Part shown: in pieces, positions 26,336-33,811 of the stretch
Numbering within the stretch: the stretch's first letter is position 1
Layout of the letters: the number at the start of each line of letters is the position of its first letter
Origin: Ferrimonas balearica
Lineage (GTDB): Bacteria > Pseudomonadota > Gammaproteobacteria > Enterobacterales > Shewanellaceae
Direction of reading: 5' to 3'
DNA length: 64,000 bases
Assembly (NCBI RefSeq): GCF_019802055.1
Contig: NZ_JAHVHW010000007.1
Span: 372,001-436,000, forward strand
The notes under the pieces: generated by a model
Told to the model about the DNA's origin: nothing
Seen by the model: the letters and a program-made list of their open reading frames with translations, nothing else
The model's database searches: none
Translations under genes and position numbers: made by a program

Positions 26336-27820
26336 TTAGAGCTCAATCCAGGTGCTCTTGAGTTCCGTGTACTTCTCCATGGCGTGAAGGGATTTGTCAC
26401 GGCCATTACCGGATTGCTTGTAGCCACCGAACGGCATGGTCATGTCGCCGCCGTCCCAGTTGTTGACGAACACGGTGCCGGCACGCAATGCGCGGCTGCC
26501 TCTGATGGCATTCTTGATGCTGCTGGTCCACAGACCCGCCGCCAGACCGTACTCACTGTCGTTGGCAATCTGGATCGCTTCATCCAGACCATCAAACCCG
26601 ATCACGGAAAGCACCGGACCGAAGATCTCTTCGCGGGCCAGGGTGTGCTCCGGGGTCATGTCCGCCAGGATGGTGGGCGGGATAAACAACCCGGGACCTT
26701 CCTGCTTCGGCACACCACCGGCCAGCAGGGTCGCGCCCTCTGACAGGCCCAAATCGATGTATTTGCAGACCCGGTCAAACTGCAACTGGTCCACCATGGC
26801 GCCCATGGGAGTACTCGGATCGAGAGGATCGGCTGGCTGCCACTTGTTCAGCTCTGCGACCAGCTTGGGCAGGAATTGGTCTTTGATGGCGTTGTCCACC
26901 AGCAGGCGGGAGCCCGCTGTGCAGACTTCGCCCTGGTTGTAGCAGATGGCCGCAGCCGCAGTAGCCGCTGCTTTATCCAGGTCGTCACAGTCGGCGCACA
27001 CGATGTGAGCGCTCTTGCCACCGCACTCCATAAAGGCGCGCTTCATATTGCTCTTACCGGCACACTCCAACAGATGTTTGCCGACGGCAGTGGAGCCGGT
27101 GAAGGTGATGCAGTCGATGTCCATATGCATCGCCAGCGCTTCCCCAACGGTGTGGCCGTAACCGGGCAGCACATTCAGCACACCATCGGGTAGCCCGGCC
27201 TGTTTGGCCAGTTCCGCCAGTTTCAGAGCGGACAGCGGCGACTTTTCAGACGGCTTGAGAATGATGGAGTTACCGGTAGCCAGGGCCGGGCCCAGTTTCC
27301 AGGCGGCCATCACCAGTGGGAAGTTCCAAGGCACCACGGCCGCGACCACACCCAATGGCTCGCGGGTGATCAACGCCAGTGCACCGTCACCCACCGGCGC
27401 CACTTCGTCATAAAGCTTGTCGATCGCTTCGGCATGCCAGGAGATGGCCCGGGCGGTGGCGGGGGCATCGTAACCCAGGGCATCGCCAATCGGCTTGCCC
27501 ATGTCCAAGGACTCCAGCAGTGCCAGTTCATCCCGGTGCTCGGCGATCAGTTCCGCGAAGCGCAACAGCACCGCTTTGCGTTGGGCCGGTGCCTGACCCG
27601 CCCAGCGGCGGTCATTGAATGCCGTGCGTGCGGCGGCGACCGCCAGGTCAGCATCCGCCTTGTCGCAACTGGCCACTTTGGCCAGCACTTCACCGGTGGC
27701 GGGATTGATGGTATCGAAGGTGTCGCCGCTCTGGGCGTCGACAAAGCGGCCATCAATAAAGGCCTGGGTGACCAGGGATAGGGACTGGGCACGGTCGTGC
27801 CAGTGTGTAGCGTCCGTCAT
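26336..27820 (-). CDS. puuC: gamma-glutamyl-gamma-aminobutyraldehyde dehydrogenase
   Basis: An NAD(P)-dependent aldehyde dehydrogenase that oxidises gamma-glutamyl-gamma-aminobutyraldehyde, the third Puu step, and probably other omega-amino aldehydes such as the SpuC product. The 494 residues match E. coli PuuC throughout. The catalytic Cys is in NQGEVCTAGSR and the Glu in MECGGKSAHI; the C-terminus FGGYKQSGNGRDKSLHAMEK is characteristic. Start: ATG 27820 with GGAG 9 bases upstream. It follows puuR by 93 bases, and that gap holds two PuuR-like motifs, so it may have its own promoter. Confidence 0.94.
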   Translation of the reverse strand: MTDATHWHDRAQSLSLVTQAFIDGRFVDAQSGDTFDTINPATGEVLAKVASCDKADADLAVAAARTAFNDRRWAGQAPAQRKAVLLRFAELIAEHRDELALLESLDMGKPIGDALGYDAPATARAISWHAEAIDKLYDEVAPVGDGALALITREPLGVVAAVVPWNFPLVMAAWKLGPALATGNSIILKPSEKSPLSALKLAELAKQAGLPDGVLNVLPGYGHTVGEALAMHMDIDCITFTGSTAVGKHLLECAGKSNMKRAFMECGGKSAHIVCADCDDLDKAAATAAAAICYNQGEVCTAGSRLLVDNAIKDQFLPKLVAELNKWQPADPLDPSTPMGAMVDQLQFDRVCKYIDLGLSEGATLLAGGVPKQEGPGLFIPPTILADMTPEHTLAREEIFGPVLSVIGFDGLDEAIQIANDSEYGLAAGLWTSSIKNAIRGSRALRAGTVFVNNWDGGDMTMPFGGYKQSGNGRDKSLHAMEKYTELKSTWIEL

Positions 27821-27857
27821 GATTAGGGGCTCCATGCCTGCGGGCTGAAAGTTTAAA

Positions 27858-27870
27858 CATATTAAACATT
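27858..27870 (-). promoter_or_regulatory. PuuR-like operator candidate, puuC upstream copy 1
   Basis: CATATTAAACATT on the plus strand reads AATGTTTAATATG on the minus strand, close to TGTTTAGTATT. An adjoining GTTTAAAC palindrome occupies 27851-27858. It is 38 bases upstream of the puuC start. Confidence 0.5.
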
Positions 27871-27895
27871 GAGCCCCTAATCAACGGATGTGAAT

Positions 27896-27907
27896 AATAA
27901 AATAAAC
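27896..27907 (-). promoter_or_regulatory. PuuR-like operator candidate, puuC upstream copy 2
   Basis: AATAAAATAAAC is identical to the block at 11846-11857 before the second ligase. It sits just past the puuR stop codon, upstream of puuC. Confidence 0.45.
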
Positions 27908-27913
27908 GCGAAG

Positions 27914-28456
27914 TCAGAATGTCGCTGGCGTATTGGCGGAAACCAGCACCACAGGAACATCGCCAATCACACGAAATCGGTGGGGTCGCTGGCTTGAGAA
28001 ATAGTAGCCATCGCCCGGGCCCAACTCGCTGATCTCCTCGCCGACGGTGAGTTCCAGCAGGCCCGAGATCACCACACCACACTCTTCGCCATCGTGGGTC
28101 AGCATCTCTTCACCGGTGTCGCTGCCAGGGGGCATGGTTTCGTGCAGCATACCGATAGCGCGCTCCCGAATCGAATGGCCTACCAGCTTGTACTGGATTG
28201 GGCCGGAGCCGATGTTGGGCATATCTTCAGCGCGAAACACCACCTGAGTGGGTTGCCGCTCTTCGTTATCAAAAAAGTTGGTGAGGGAGATTGGGATGCC
28301 TTCCAGGATCTTCTTTAGTGAGGCCACAGAAGGACTGACACTGTTTTTTTCGACCTGGGAGATGAACCCGTTGGTCACGCCGGTTCGTTTAGCCAGCTCT
28401 CGCTGGGACAGCCCGGCCTGAGTGCGCAATTGCCGTAACCGATTTCCGATGTCCAT
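27914..28456 (-). CDS. puuR: PuuR-type transcriptional repressor (HTH-cupin)
   Basis: A 180-residue regulator with an XRE helix-turn-helix (5-60; GLSQRELAKRTGVTNGFISQ) and a C-terminal cupin (about 105-178; HDGEECGVVISGLLEL, GPGDGYYFSSQRPHRF), the same layout and size as E. coli PuuR (185 residues), ending in TPATF against TPTTF. PuuR represses putrescine catabolism and is released by putrescine. It is divergent from bauA; three copies of a candidate operator lie between them, so autoregulation is likely. Confidence 0.92.
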   Translation of the reverse strand: MDIGNRLRQLRTQAGLSQRELAKRTGVTNGFISQVEKNSVSPSVASLKKILEGIPISLTNFFDNEERQPTQVVFRAEDMPNIGSGPIQYKLVGHSIRERAIGMLHETMPPGSDTGEEMLTHDGEECGVVISGLLELTVGEEISELGPGDGYYFSSQRPHRFRVIGDVPVVLVSANTPATF

Positions 28457-28504
28457 CGTCAGTGTGTTGCCTCCTGGTTAAAATTCGCCCTTGGCAGACG
28501 AAAG

Positions 28505-28517
28505 TGTTTAGTATTAT
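28505..28517 (+). promoter_or_regulatory. PuuR-like operator candidate, puuR-bauA copy 1
   Basis: TGTTTAGTATTAT, the best form of the recurring motif. Its reverse complement, ATAATACTAAACA, resembles the published E. coli PuuR target AAAATATAATGAACA. Confidence 0.6.
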
Positions 28518-28526
28518 CCTGCGATT

Positions 28527-28539
28527 TGTTAAGTATCAT
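28527..28539 (+). promoter_or_regulatory. PuuR-like operator candidate, puuR-bauA copy 2
   Basis: TGTTAAGTATCAT differs from copy 1 at two positions and starts 22 bases, about two helical turns, after it, in the same orientation. That spacing favours side-by-side binding on one face of the DNA. Confidence 0.55.
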
Positions 28540-28608
28540 ATAACGAGCGGCGGATAATGAAAACCGCTCAGACCAAGACGCCGGACGCGTCTTTTTATTG
28601 GTCACAGG

Positions 28609-28621
28609 TGTTTAGTATTTT
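28609..28621 (+). promoter_or_regulatory. PuuR-like operator candidate, puuR-bauA copy 3
   Basis: TGTTTAGTATTTT lies 40 bases before the bauA start. It falls inside a longer open frame beginning at 28557, which argues that the true bauA start is downstream at 28662. Confidence 0.55.
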
Positions 28622-28661
28622 GCTAACCAATGTCAGTAAGTTAAACGTCTCAGGAGGAGCC

Positions 28662-29999
28662 ATGGCACAGGACACTCAACGACAGGGAACCGATCCGGGT
28701 GCGTTGGCCCCGTTTTGGATGCCCTTTACCGCGAATAAGCAGTTTAAGGCCAGCCCCCGTTTGCTGAAGTCAGCAAAGGGGATGTACTACCAGAGTGTGG
28801 ATGACCGTCCCATCCTGGATGGCACGGCAGGCCTGTGGTGCTGCAACGCGGGTCATGGTCGCAGCAAGATTACTGAAGCGGTTCGTCATCAGATTGAGGA
28901 ACTGGACTTCGCCCCGACCTTTCAGATGGGCCACCCTCTGCCGTTCGAGTTTGCCCGTCGCCTGGCGGAGCTGACGCCGGATGGTCTGGACCGGGTGTTC
29001 TTCACCAACTCTGGCTCCGAGTCCGCAGACACCGCGCTGAAAATCGCCCTGCAATACCATCGTATGCGTGGAGAGGGGCAGCGCACCCGCTTTATCGGCC
29101 GGGAAAAGGGGTATCACGGTGTGGGCTTTGGCGGCATCTCCGTCGGCGGTTTGGGCAACAACCGTAAAGGGTTTGGCCCTCTGTTGACCGGCGTTGACCA
29201 CCTGCCGCACACCCTGAACATTGAGCGCAACGCCTTTACCCGTGGCCTCCCTGAGCCGGACATGAGTCTGGCAGATCGTCTGGAGGAACTGGTGGCTCTG
29301 CACGGCGCGGACACCATCGCCGCGGTGATCGTGGAGCCGATGGCAGGCAGTGCTGGCGTCATTCTTCCGCCTAAGGGCTATCTGAAGCGCCTGCGGGAGA
29401 TCTGTACCCGCCACGGCATCCTGCTGATCTTTGATGAAGTGATCACCGGCTTTGGTCGTCTGGGCAGCCCGTTTGCCGCCCAGGAGTTTGACGTGGTTCC
29501 GGATATCCTGACCAGCGCCAAGGGCCTGACCAACGGTGCCATCCCGATGGGCGCCGTGTTTGTTCAGAACGCCATCTATGACCAGTTTATGGAGTCCGGC
29601 GGTCCGGCCATTGAACTGTTCCACGGCTACACCTACTCGGGTCACCCGGTCGCGGCAGCGGCGGGCCTCGCCACCCTGGACGTTTATCAATCTGAAGGAT
29701 TGCTGACCCGTGCCTCCGAACTGGCGGGTTACTGGGAGGAGTCGCTGCACAGCCTTAAGGTACTCAATAACGTCATCGACATCCGTAACTACGGCCTGGT
29801 CGGGGCGATTGAGCTGAGCTCCCGTGACGGTGCCCCCGGCAGTCGCGCGTTTGAGGTGTTTACCAAGGCCTTCGAGATGGGCGCCCTTGTCCGTGTGACC
29901 GGCGATGTCATTGCCCTCTCTCCACCGCTCATCATTGAGCGGGAACAGATTGACCAGCTTATTCGCATTGTGGCGGACGCCATCAGTGCCACCCAATAA
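28662..29999 (+). CDS. bauA: omega-amino acid (beta-alanine):pyruvate aminotransferase
   Basis: A class III aminotransferase of 445 residues closely similar to the Pseudomonas beta-alanine:pyruvate enzyme (FWMPFTANKQFK, GLWCCNAGHGRSKI, EKGYHGVGFGGISVGG, DEVITGFGRLG). The PLP lysine is Lys287 (TSAKGLTNGAIPMG). The products from beta-alanine are malonate semialdehyde and alanine. Start: ATG 28662 has AGGAGGAG immediately upstream, so the 35 extra codons of the longer frame are not used. It is followed after 13 bases by mmsA, which would take the semialdehyde to acetyl-CoA. The source of beta-alanine could be diaminopropane from spermidine, or pyrimidines. Transamination of GABA or 5-aminovalerate is also possible. 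Confidence 0.9.
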   Translation: MAQDTQRQGTDPGALAPFWMPFTANKQFKASPRLLKSAKGMYYQSVDDRPILDGTAGLWCCNAGHGRSKITEAVRHQIEELDFAPTFQMGHPLPFEFARRLAELTPDGLDRVFFTNSGSESADTALKIALQYHRMRGEGQRTRFIGREKGYHGVGFGGISVGGLGNNRKGFGPLLTGVDHLPHTLNIERNAFTRGLPEPDMSLADRLEELVALHGADTIAAVIVEPMAGSAGVILPPKGYLKRLREICTRHGILLIFDEVITGFGRLGSPFAAQEFDVVPDILTSAKGLTNGAIPMGAVFVQNAIYDQFMESGGPAIELFHGYTYSGHPVAAAAGLATLDVYQSEGLLTRASELAGYWEESLHSLKVLNNVIDIRNYGLVGAIELSSRDGAPGSRAFEVFTKAFEMGALVRVTGDVIALSPPLIIEREQIDQLIRIVADAISATQ

Positions 30000-30012
30000 C
30001 AGGAGCAGTAAC

Positions 30013-31515
30013 GTGCAAAGGATCGATAATTTTGTTGCAGGCAAATTGGCCGCCAGTGCCAGCGGGCGATTTGCCACCGTTCATAACCCGGCAACCGGCG
30101 AAGCGATCGCCGAAGTGGGGCTTTCCACCACTGCTGAGGTGAACGATGTGGTAGCCGTTGCTAAGGCGGCGCAGGCGGATTGGGCGGCGGTTACGCCGTT
30201 GAACCGGGCCCGGGTTCTGTTCCGCTTCAAAGCGCTGATGGACCAGCATAAAGATGAACTGGCAGCACTGATCACCACCGAACACGGCAAAATCTACTCC
30301 GACGCTCATGGTGAGCTGATCCGGGGCCTGGAGGTGGTGGAATTCGCCTGTGGGATCCCGCATCTGATTAAGGGTGAGCACAGCCAGAACCTGGGCACCG
30401 CGGTGGACAGCTTCTCCGTGATGCAGCCGGTTGGCGTGTGCGCGGGCATTACTCCCTTTAACTTCCCCGCCATGGTGGCGTTGTGGATGTTCCCCATCGC
30501 ACTGGCGTGCGGCAACAGCTTTATCCTGAAGCCCTCTGAGAAAGATCCGAGCCTCTCCCTGCGTATGGCGGAACTGCTCAAGGAAGCGGGACTGCCGGAT
30601 GGCGTCTTTAACGTGGTTCAGGGCGACAAGGAGTCGGTAGACGCGCTGATCACCCATTCCGATGTGGCGGCAGTCAGCTTTGTGGGCTCCACCCCCATCG
30701 CCGAATACATCTACAGTACCGCCAACGCCCACGGCAAGCGGGTGCAGGCACTGGGTGGGGCCAAGAACCACCTGCTGGTGATGCCCGATGCCGACCTGGA
30801 AGGCGTATCCGGTGCCCTGATGGGCGCCGCCTACGGTGCGGCGGGTGAGCGCTGCATGGCGATCTCCGTTGCCGTCGTGGTAGGCGATGAAGCGGCAGAC
30901 CGTCTGGTGGCGTCACTGAAGCCCCGGGTTGAGGCGCTGCGTGTGGGGCCGGGACTGGCGGCACTGGAAGGTCAGGGGCCGGAGAACGAGATGGGCCCGG
31001 TGATCAGCAAGGTGCATCGCGACAGCATCATCGGCTACATCGACAGCGGCGTGGAAGCTGGCGCCGAACTGGTGGTGGATGGCCGCACTCTGGCAGGCCA
31101 GGGGCCAGGCTACTTCCTGGGGGGCACTCTGTTCGACAAAGTAACCCCTGAGATGCGCATCTACCGCGAGGAGATTTTTGGACCGGTGCTGGCGGTGGTG
31201 CGTGTGCCGGATTATGAAACCGGCTTGAAGCTTATCAACGACCATGAGTATGGTAACGGAACGGCGATCTTCACCCAGAGCGGTGAGATTGCCCGGGACT
31301 TTGGTCACCGGGTTCAGGTCGGAATGGTGGGCGTGAATGTGCCGATCCCCGTTCCGATGGCGTTCCACAGCTTCGGTGGCTGGAAACGCTCGGTGTTTGG
31401 TCCTCTGAACATGCATGGCCCGGATGGGGTGCGCTTCTACACCAAGATGAAGACCATCACCGCCCGCTGGCCGAAGACGGAAGGGGCAGAGTTTGTGATG
31501 CCCACCATGAAGTAA
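30013..31515 (+). CDS. mmsA: CoA-acylating (methyl)malonate-semialdehyde dehydrogenase
   Basis: An aldehyde dehydrogenase superfamily enzyme of 500 residues that turns malonate semialdehyde (or methylmalonate semialdehyde) plus CoA and NAD into acetyl-CoA (or propionyl-CoA) and CO2. Family landmarks are GVCAGITPFNFPAMVALWMF, FILKPSEKDPS, ALGGAKNHLLVMPDAD and the catalytic Cys in GAAGERCMAIS. Start: GTG 30013 with AGGAGC 6 bases upstream; the longer frame would run back into bauA. The bauA neighbour makes malonate semialdehyde the likely substrate. Confidence 0.92.
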   Translation: MQRIDNFVAGKLAASASGRFATVHNPATGEAIAEVGLSTTAEVNDVVAVAKAAQADWAAVTPLNRARVLFRFKALMDQHKDELAALITTEHGKIYSDAHGELIRGLEVVEFACGIPHLIKGEHSQNLGTAVDSFSVMQPVGVCAGITPFNFPAMVALWMFPIALACGNSFILKPSEKDPSLSLRMAELLKEAGLPDGVFNVVQGDKESVDALITHSDVAAVSFVGSTPIAEYIYSTANAHGKRVQALGGAKNHLLVMPDADLEGVSGALMGAAYGAAGERCMAISVAVVVGDEAADRLVASLKPRVEALRVGPGLAALEGQGPENEMGPVISKVHRDSIIGYIDSGVEAGAELVVDGRTLAGQGPGYFLGGTLFDKVTPEMRIYREEIFGPVLAVVRVPDYETGLKLINDHEYGNGTAIFTQSGEIARDFGHRVQVGMVGVNVPIPVPMAFHSFGGWKRSVFGPLNMHGPDGVRFYTKMKTITARWPKTEGAEFVMPTMK

Positions 31516-31526
31516 GGGTGACAAGG

Positions 31527-32231
31527 ATGGTGATAGGGATCCTGGATTGCGACAAGGTGGATCCAGCGCTGGCAGTGGATTACGGCCAGTATGGCGACAT
31601 GTTTGAGGCAGGGTTTAACCGGGTCAGTCCCGGTACCCAGTGCCGCATCTATGACGCCCAGGCGGATTCACTGCCGTCGGTCGATGAGTGCGATGGCTGG
31701 GTGATCTCAGGCAGTCGCCACAGCGCCTATGAGCCGCTGGATTGGATCGAGCGTCTGGGTGAGTGGACCCGAGTGGCGTTTGCCGCCCAGGTTCCCGTGG
31801 CGGGGATCTGCTTTGGTCACCAGTTGCTGGCCCAAGCCTTGGGCGGCGAGGTACGGAAAGCGGAACAGGGTTGGGGTATGGGCCCCTACGATACGGAAGT
31901 GGTGCTTCAGGCGCCCTGGATGCAGGGGGCGGAGCCGACACTGCGTCTGCTCTCCTCGCACCAGGACCAGGTGATGGTTTTGCCTCCCGATGCGGAACTG
32001 CTGGCCACCAGCGCCTTCTGCCCCAACTACAGTTTTGCGATTGGGGATCGGGTCTTTACCGTTCAGGGGCATCCGGAGTTTCTGATTGGATACAACCGGG
32101 CTCTGGCGGAGAAGCGACGGGAGCAGATCGGCGAGGCTGTGTATCAGCAGGCGATCGCCGGATTTGATCACCCGGTGGATTCTGACCGGTTCCTGAGCTG
32201 GATCCTGAACTTTATCCGTCAGTCGCGCTAA
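31527..32231 (+). CDS. class I glutamine amidotransferase-like hydrolase
   Basis: A 234-residue stand-alone class I glutaminase domain. Cys95 is in GICFGHQLLAQALGG, and the paired His is in VQGHPEF. It looks like the GMP-synthase-type amidotransferase family rather than the C26 PuuD family. It ends the bauA-mmsA operon 11 bases downstream of mmsA and precedes a strong terminator. No PuuD is visible in the window, so it may hydrolyse gamma-glutamyl-GABA, by context only. AAGGG lies 8 bases before ATG 31527; a GTG at 31518 is the alternative start. Confidence 0.85.
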   Translation: MVIGILDCDKVDPALAVDYGQYGDMFEAGFNRVSPGTQCRIYDAQADSLPSVDECDGWVISGSRHSAYEPLDWIERLGEWTRVAFAAQVPVAGICFGHQLLAQALGGEVRKAEQGWGMGPYDTEVVLQAPWMQGAEPTLRLLSSHQDQVMVLPPDAELLATSAFCPNYSFAIGDRVFTVQGHPEFLIGYNRALAEKRREQIGEAVYQQAIAGFDHPVDSDRFLSWILNFIRQSR

Positions 32232-32245
32232 TGCCCTGACGGCAG

Positions 32246-32275
32246 AAAAAACGCCCCGAAACGGGGCGTTTTTTT
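32246..32275. terminator. terminator after the bauA operon
   Basis: AAAACGCCCCG and CGGGGCGTTTT pair around AAA, with seven T residues after. It lies between convergent genes, and its A run on the other side allows use by the DUF2919 gene too. Confidence 0.92.
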
Positions 32276-32744
32276 ATGGGTGTTCCGGACTGTCTGTGAC
32301 CGGTTCAAACACGGTTCTGCAGTGGTGACTTTTCAGCAGGTAGAGGCCGGTCCAGAAACTCAGCATCAGCATCAGGGCAGGGGCCCAGTGGAAAGCGCCA
32401 TGGCTGAGGTAGATTGCTTTGATCTGCAATACGAGATGGGCACTCCAGCTAGCCAGCAGCAGGGGGCGTCCCCACTGCCACAGCCGGGCTGCGGCGCCGC
32501 CTTTGTGACGCTGACTTTGTGCCCACAAAAGTGCCAGGGCGGGCAGCCCCAGCAGCAGACCAAGATAGAAATCCTGACGGTCGGGGTAGAACAGCCCCAT
32601 CAGGTCAGCGCCATGTTGACGACTGGCGGCGCTGAGCAGAAACAACAGCCAGGTTTTGGCACAGAACAGGAGCACCAGTATCAGCCAGGGGCCGGGCTTG
32701 AGCAGACCATAGCGGTCAAAATCGTCGAAGGTGTACTGGCCCAT
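32274..32744 (-). CDS. DUF2919 inner-membrane protein (YfeZ-like)
   Basis: A 156-residue membrane protein with about four hydrophobic helices (PWLILVLLFCAKTWLLFLLS, FYLGLLLGLPALALLW and two more). The opening TFDDFDRYGLLKPGPWL and AKTWLLFLLSAASR match the DUF2919/YfeZ family of enterobacteria. Function unknown. It is the last gene of the minus-strand run and ends within the terminator shared with the amidotransferase gene. Confidence 0.8.
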   Translation of the reverse strand: MGQYTFDDFDRYGLLKPGPWLILVLLFCAKTWLLFLLSAASRQHGADLMGLFYPDRQDFYLGLLLGLPALALLWAQSQRHKGGAAARLWQWGRPLLLASWSAHLVLQIKAIYLSHGAFHWAPALMLMLSFWTGLYLLKSHHCRTVFEPVTDSPEHP

Positions 32745-32800
32745 GGTTTGCTCTCGTTAATAAGGGGATGCTAACCAGATGGGGGGGCGGAAGCCGGTTT

Positions 32801-33475
32801 TCAACCCAGCGGTTGATAAGCTCGCACTTTCACCGTCAGCCAGTGTACCCCAAGGCGGGTGGCTTCAAGCTGCACCATCAGGCCATCCAGTTCAGGCGCA
32901 AACCAGAAGGTGGCCACCCGGGCTTCATTGGGGTGGTCCTGAACGAACTTGTGGGTCAGTAGCGGGCCCAGTTTAGTATCGAGGGTTTCCGTGCCCTGGT
33001 ATTCGAACAGGTATTCCCGGGTCTCATCGCCCCAGGTGTAGGAGAGTTGAACGTCCTCCCGGGCCTGACTCAGGATCCGGAGCATCTGCGCGGGCTCCCA
33101 CTGAGCTCGCGGGAACTCCTCGGTATCCGGCAGGGTTTCGCCGTTGAGCGTGACGGTATAGCGTCCGCTTGAGTTCAGGCCGCCATCAAGGAACCGGTGA
33201 GAAAACCAGCCATCAAATTCGGTTTGATAGGGGCCGGGAACCAGCGTGTCGTCCTGCATGCCAAAACGGCTTTCGTGGTCAATATGCTGACCGATCACGC
33301 AGATTTTGCCACTGGCCTGGTAGCGGTATTCGCCGTCCGGCTCGGCTTCAAGGCGCAACTTCCCCTTTCCACAGGGCAGACCGGTGGTGTAAGCCTGGTA
33401 ACGGGCTTCAAAAGGCACCGGCGAAGCGATGGCTAAAGCGGGCAGCAGGGACAGTAACAACAGGGCTCGGGTCAT
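32801..33475 (-). CDS. DUF3108 periplasmic protein
   Basis: A 224-residue exported protein: signal peptide about 1-18 (MTRALLLLSLLPALAIAS), then a beta-rich domain starting PFEARYQAYTTGLPCGKGKL, as in DUF3108 proteins, which form a lipocalin-like barrel. Start: ATG 33475 with GGAG 8 bases upstream; the longer frame adds residues before the signal peptide. Function unknown. It may be co-transcribed with the ComFB-like gene 59 bases upstream. Confidence 0.82.
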   Translation of the reverse strand: MTRALLLLSLLPALAIASPVPFEARYQAYTTGLPCGKGKLRLEAEPDGEYRYQASGKICVIGQHIDHESRFGMQDDTLVPGPYQTEFDGWFSHRFLDGGLNSSGRYTVTLNGETLPDTEEFPRAQWEPAQMLRILSQAREDVQLSYTWGDETREYLFEYQGTETLDTKLGPLLTHKFVQDHPNEARVATFWFAPELDGLMVQLEATRLGVHWLTVKVRAYQPLG

Positions 33476-33534
33476 CAGGGGCTCCAAATGGCGGGCCATA
33501 AGACTACTGTCACTGAGCGCGTTCGCCAAGGAAT

Positions 33535-33798
33535 TTAGTCGGAGCGGGGGTGGAGTTTCAGGTGACTCAGCGCGTTGTTGAGCGCCTCCCTGGCGTCCTG
33601 GATCATCGCTTCCAACTCGGCACTGGAGGTGTAGCCCGCCATGTCCACCGGGTATCGGATGTAACGTGCCGGAAGTTGGTTGAGGGCCAAGCAGGTGAGG
33701 TCAGTCAGTTGGTCTTCACTGAGCTCGAGGTGCAGGTCCTTCTCGAGAATGGCCTGACGGATAAGGGTTTCGTTGTAGTTTCGAATGTCCAGTTCCAT
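33535..33798 (-). CDS. ComFB-family small protein
   Basis: An 87-residue protein with the ComFB pattern: NYNETLIRQAI near the start and CLALNQLPARYIRYP at about 52-66. ComFB was named from a Bacillus competence operon, and cyanobacterial members have been reported to bind cyclic nucleotides; whether this short proteobacterial form does so is unknown. A GGGGGG ribosome site precedes the start. It follows the HDAC-like gene by 13 bases. Confidence 0.75.
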   Translation of the reverse strand: MELDIRNYNETLIRQAILEKDLHLELSEDQLTDLTCLALNQLPARYIRYPVDMAGYTSSAELEAMIQDAREALNNALSHLKLHPRSD

Positions 33799-33811
33799 GG
33801 CGCCCCCCTGG

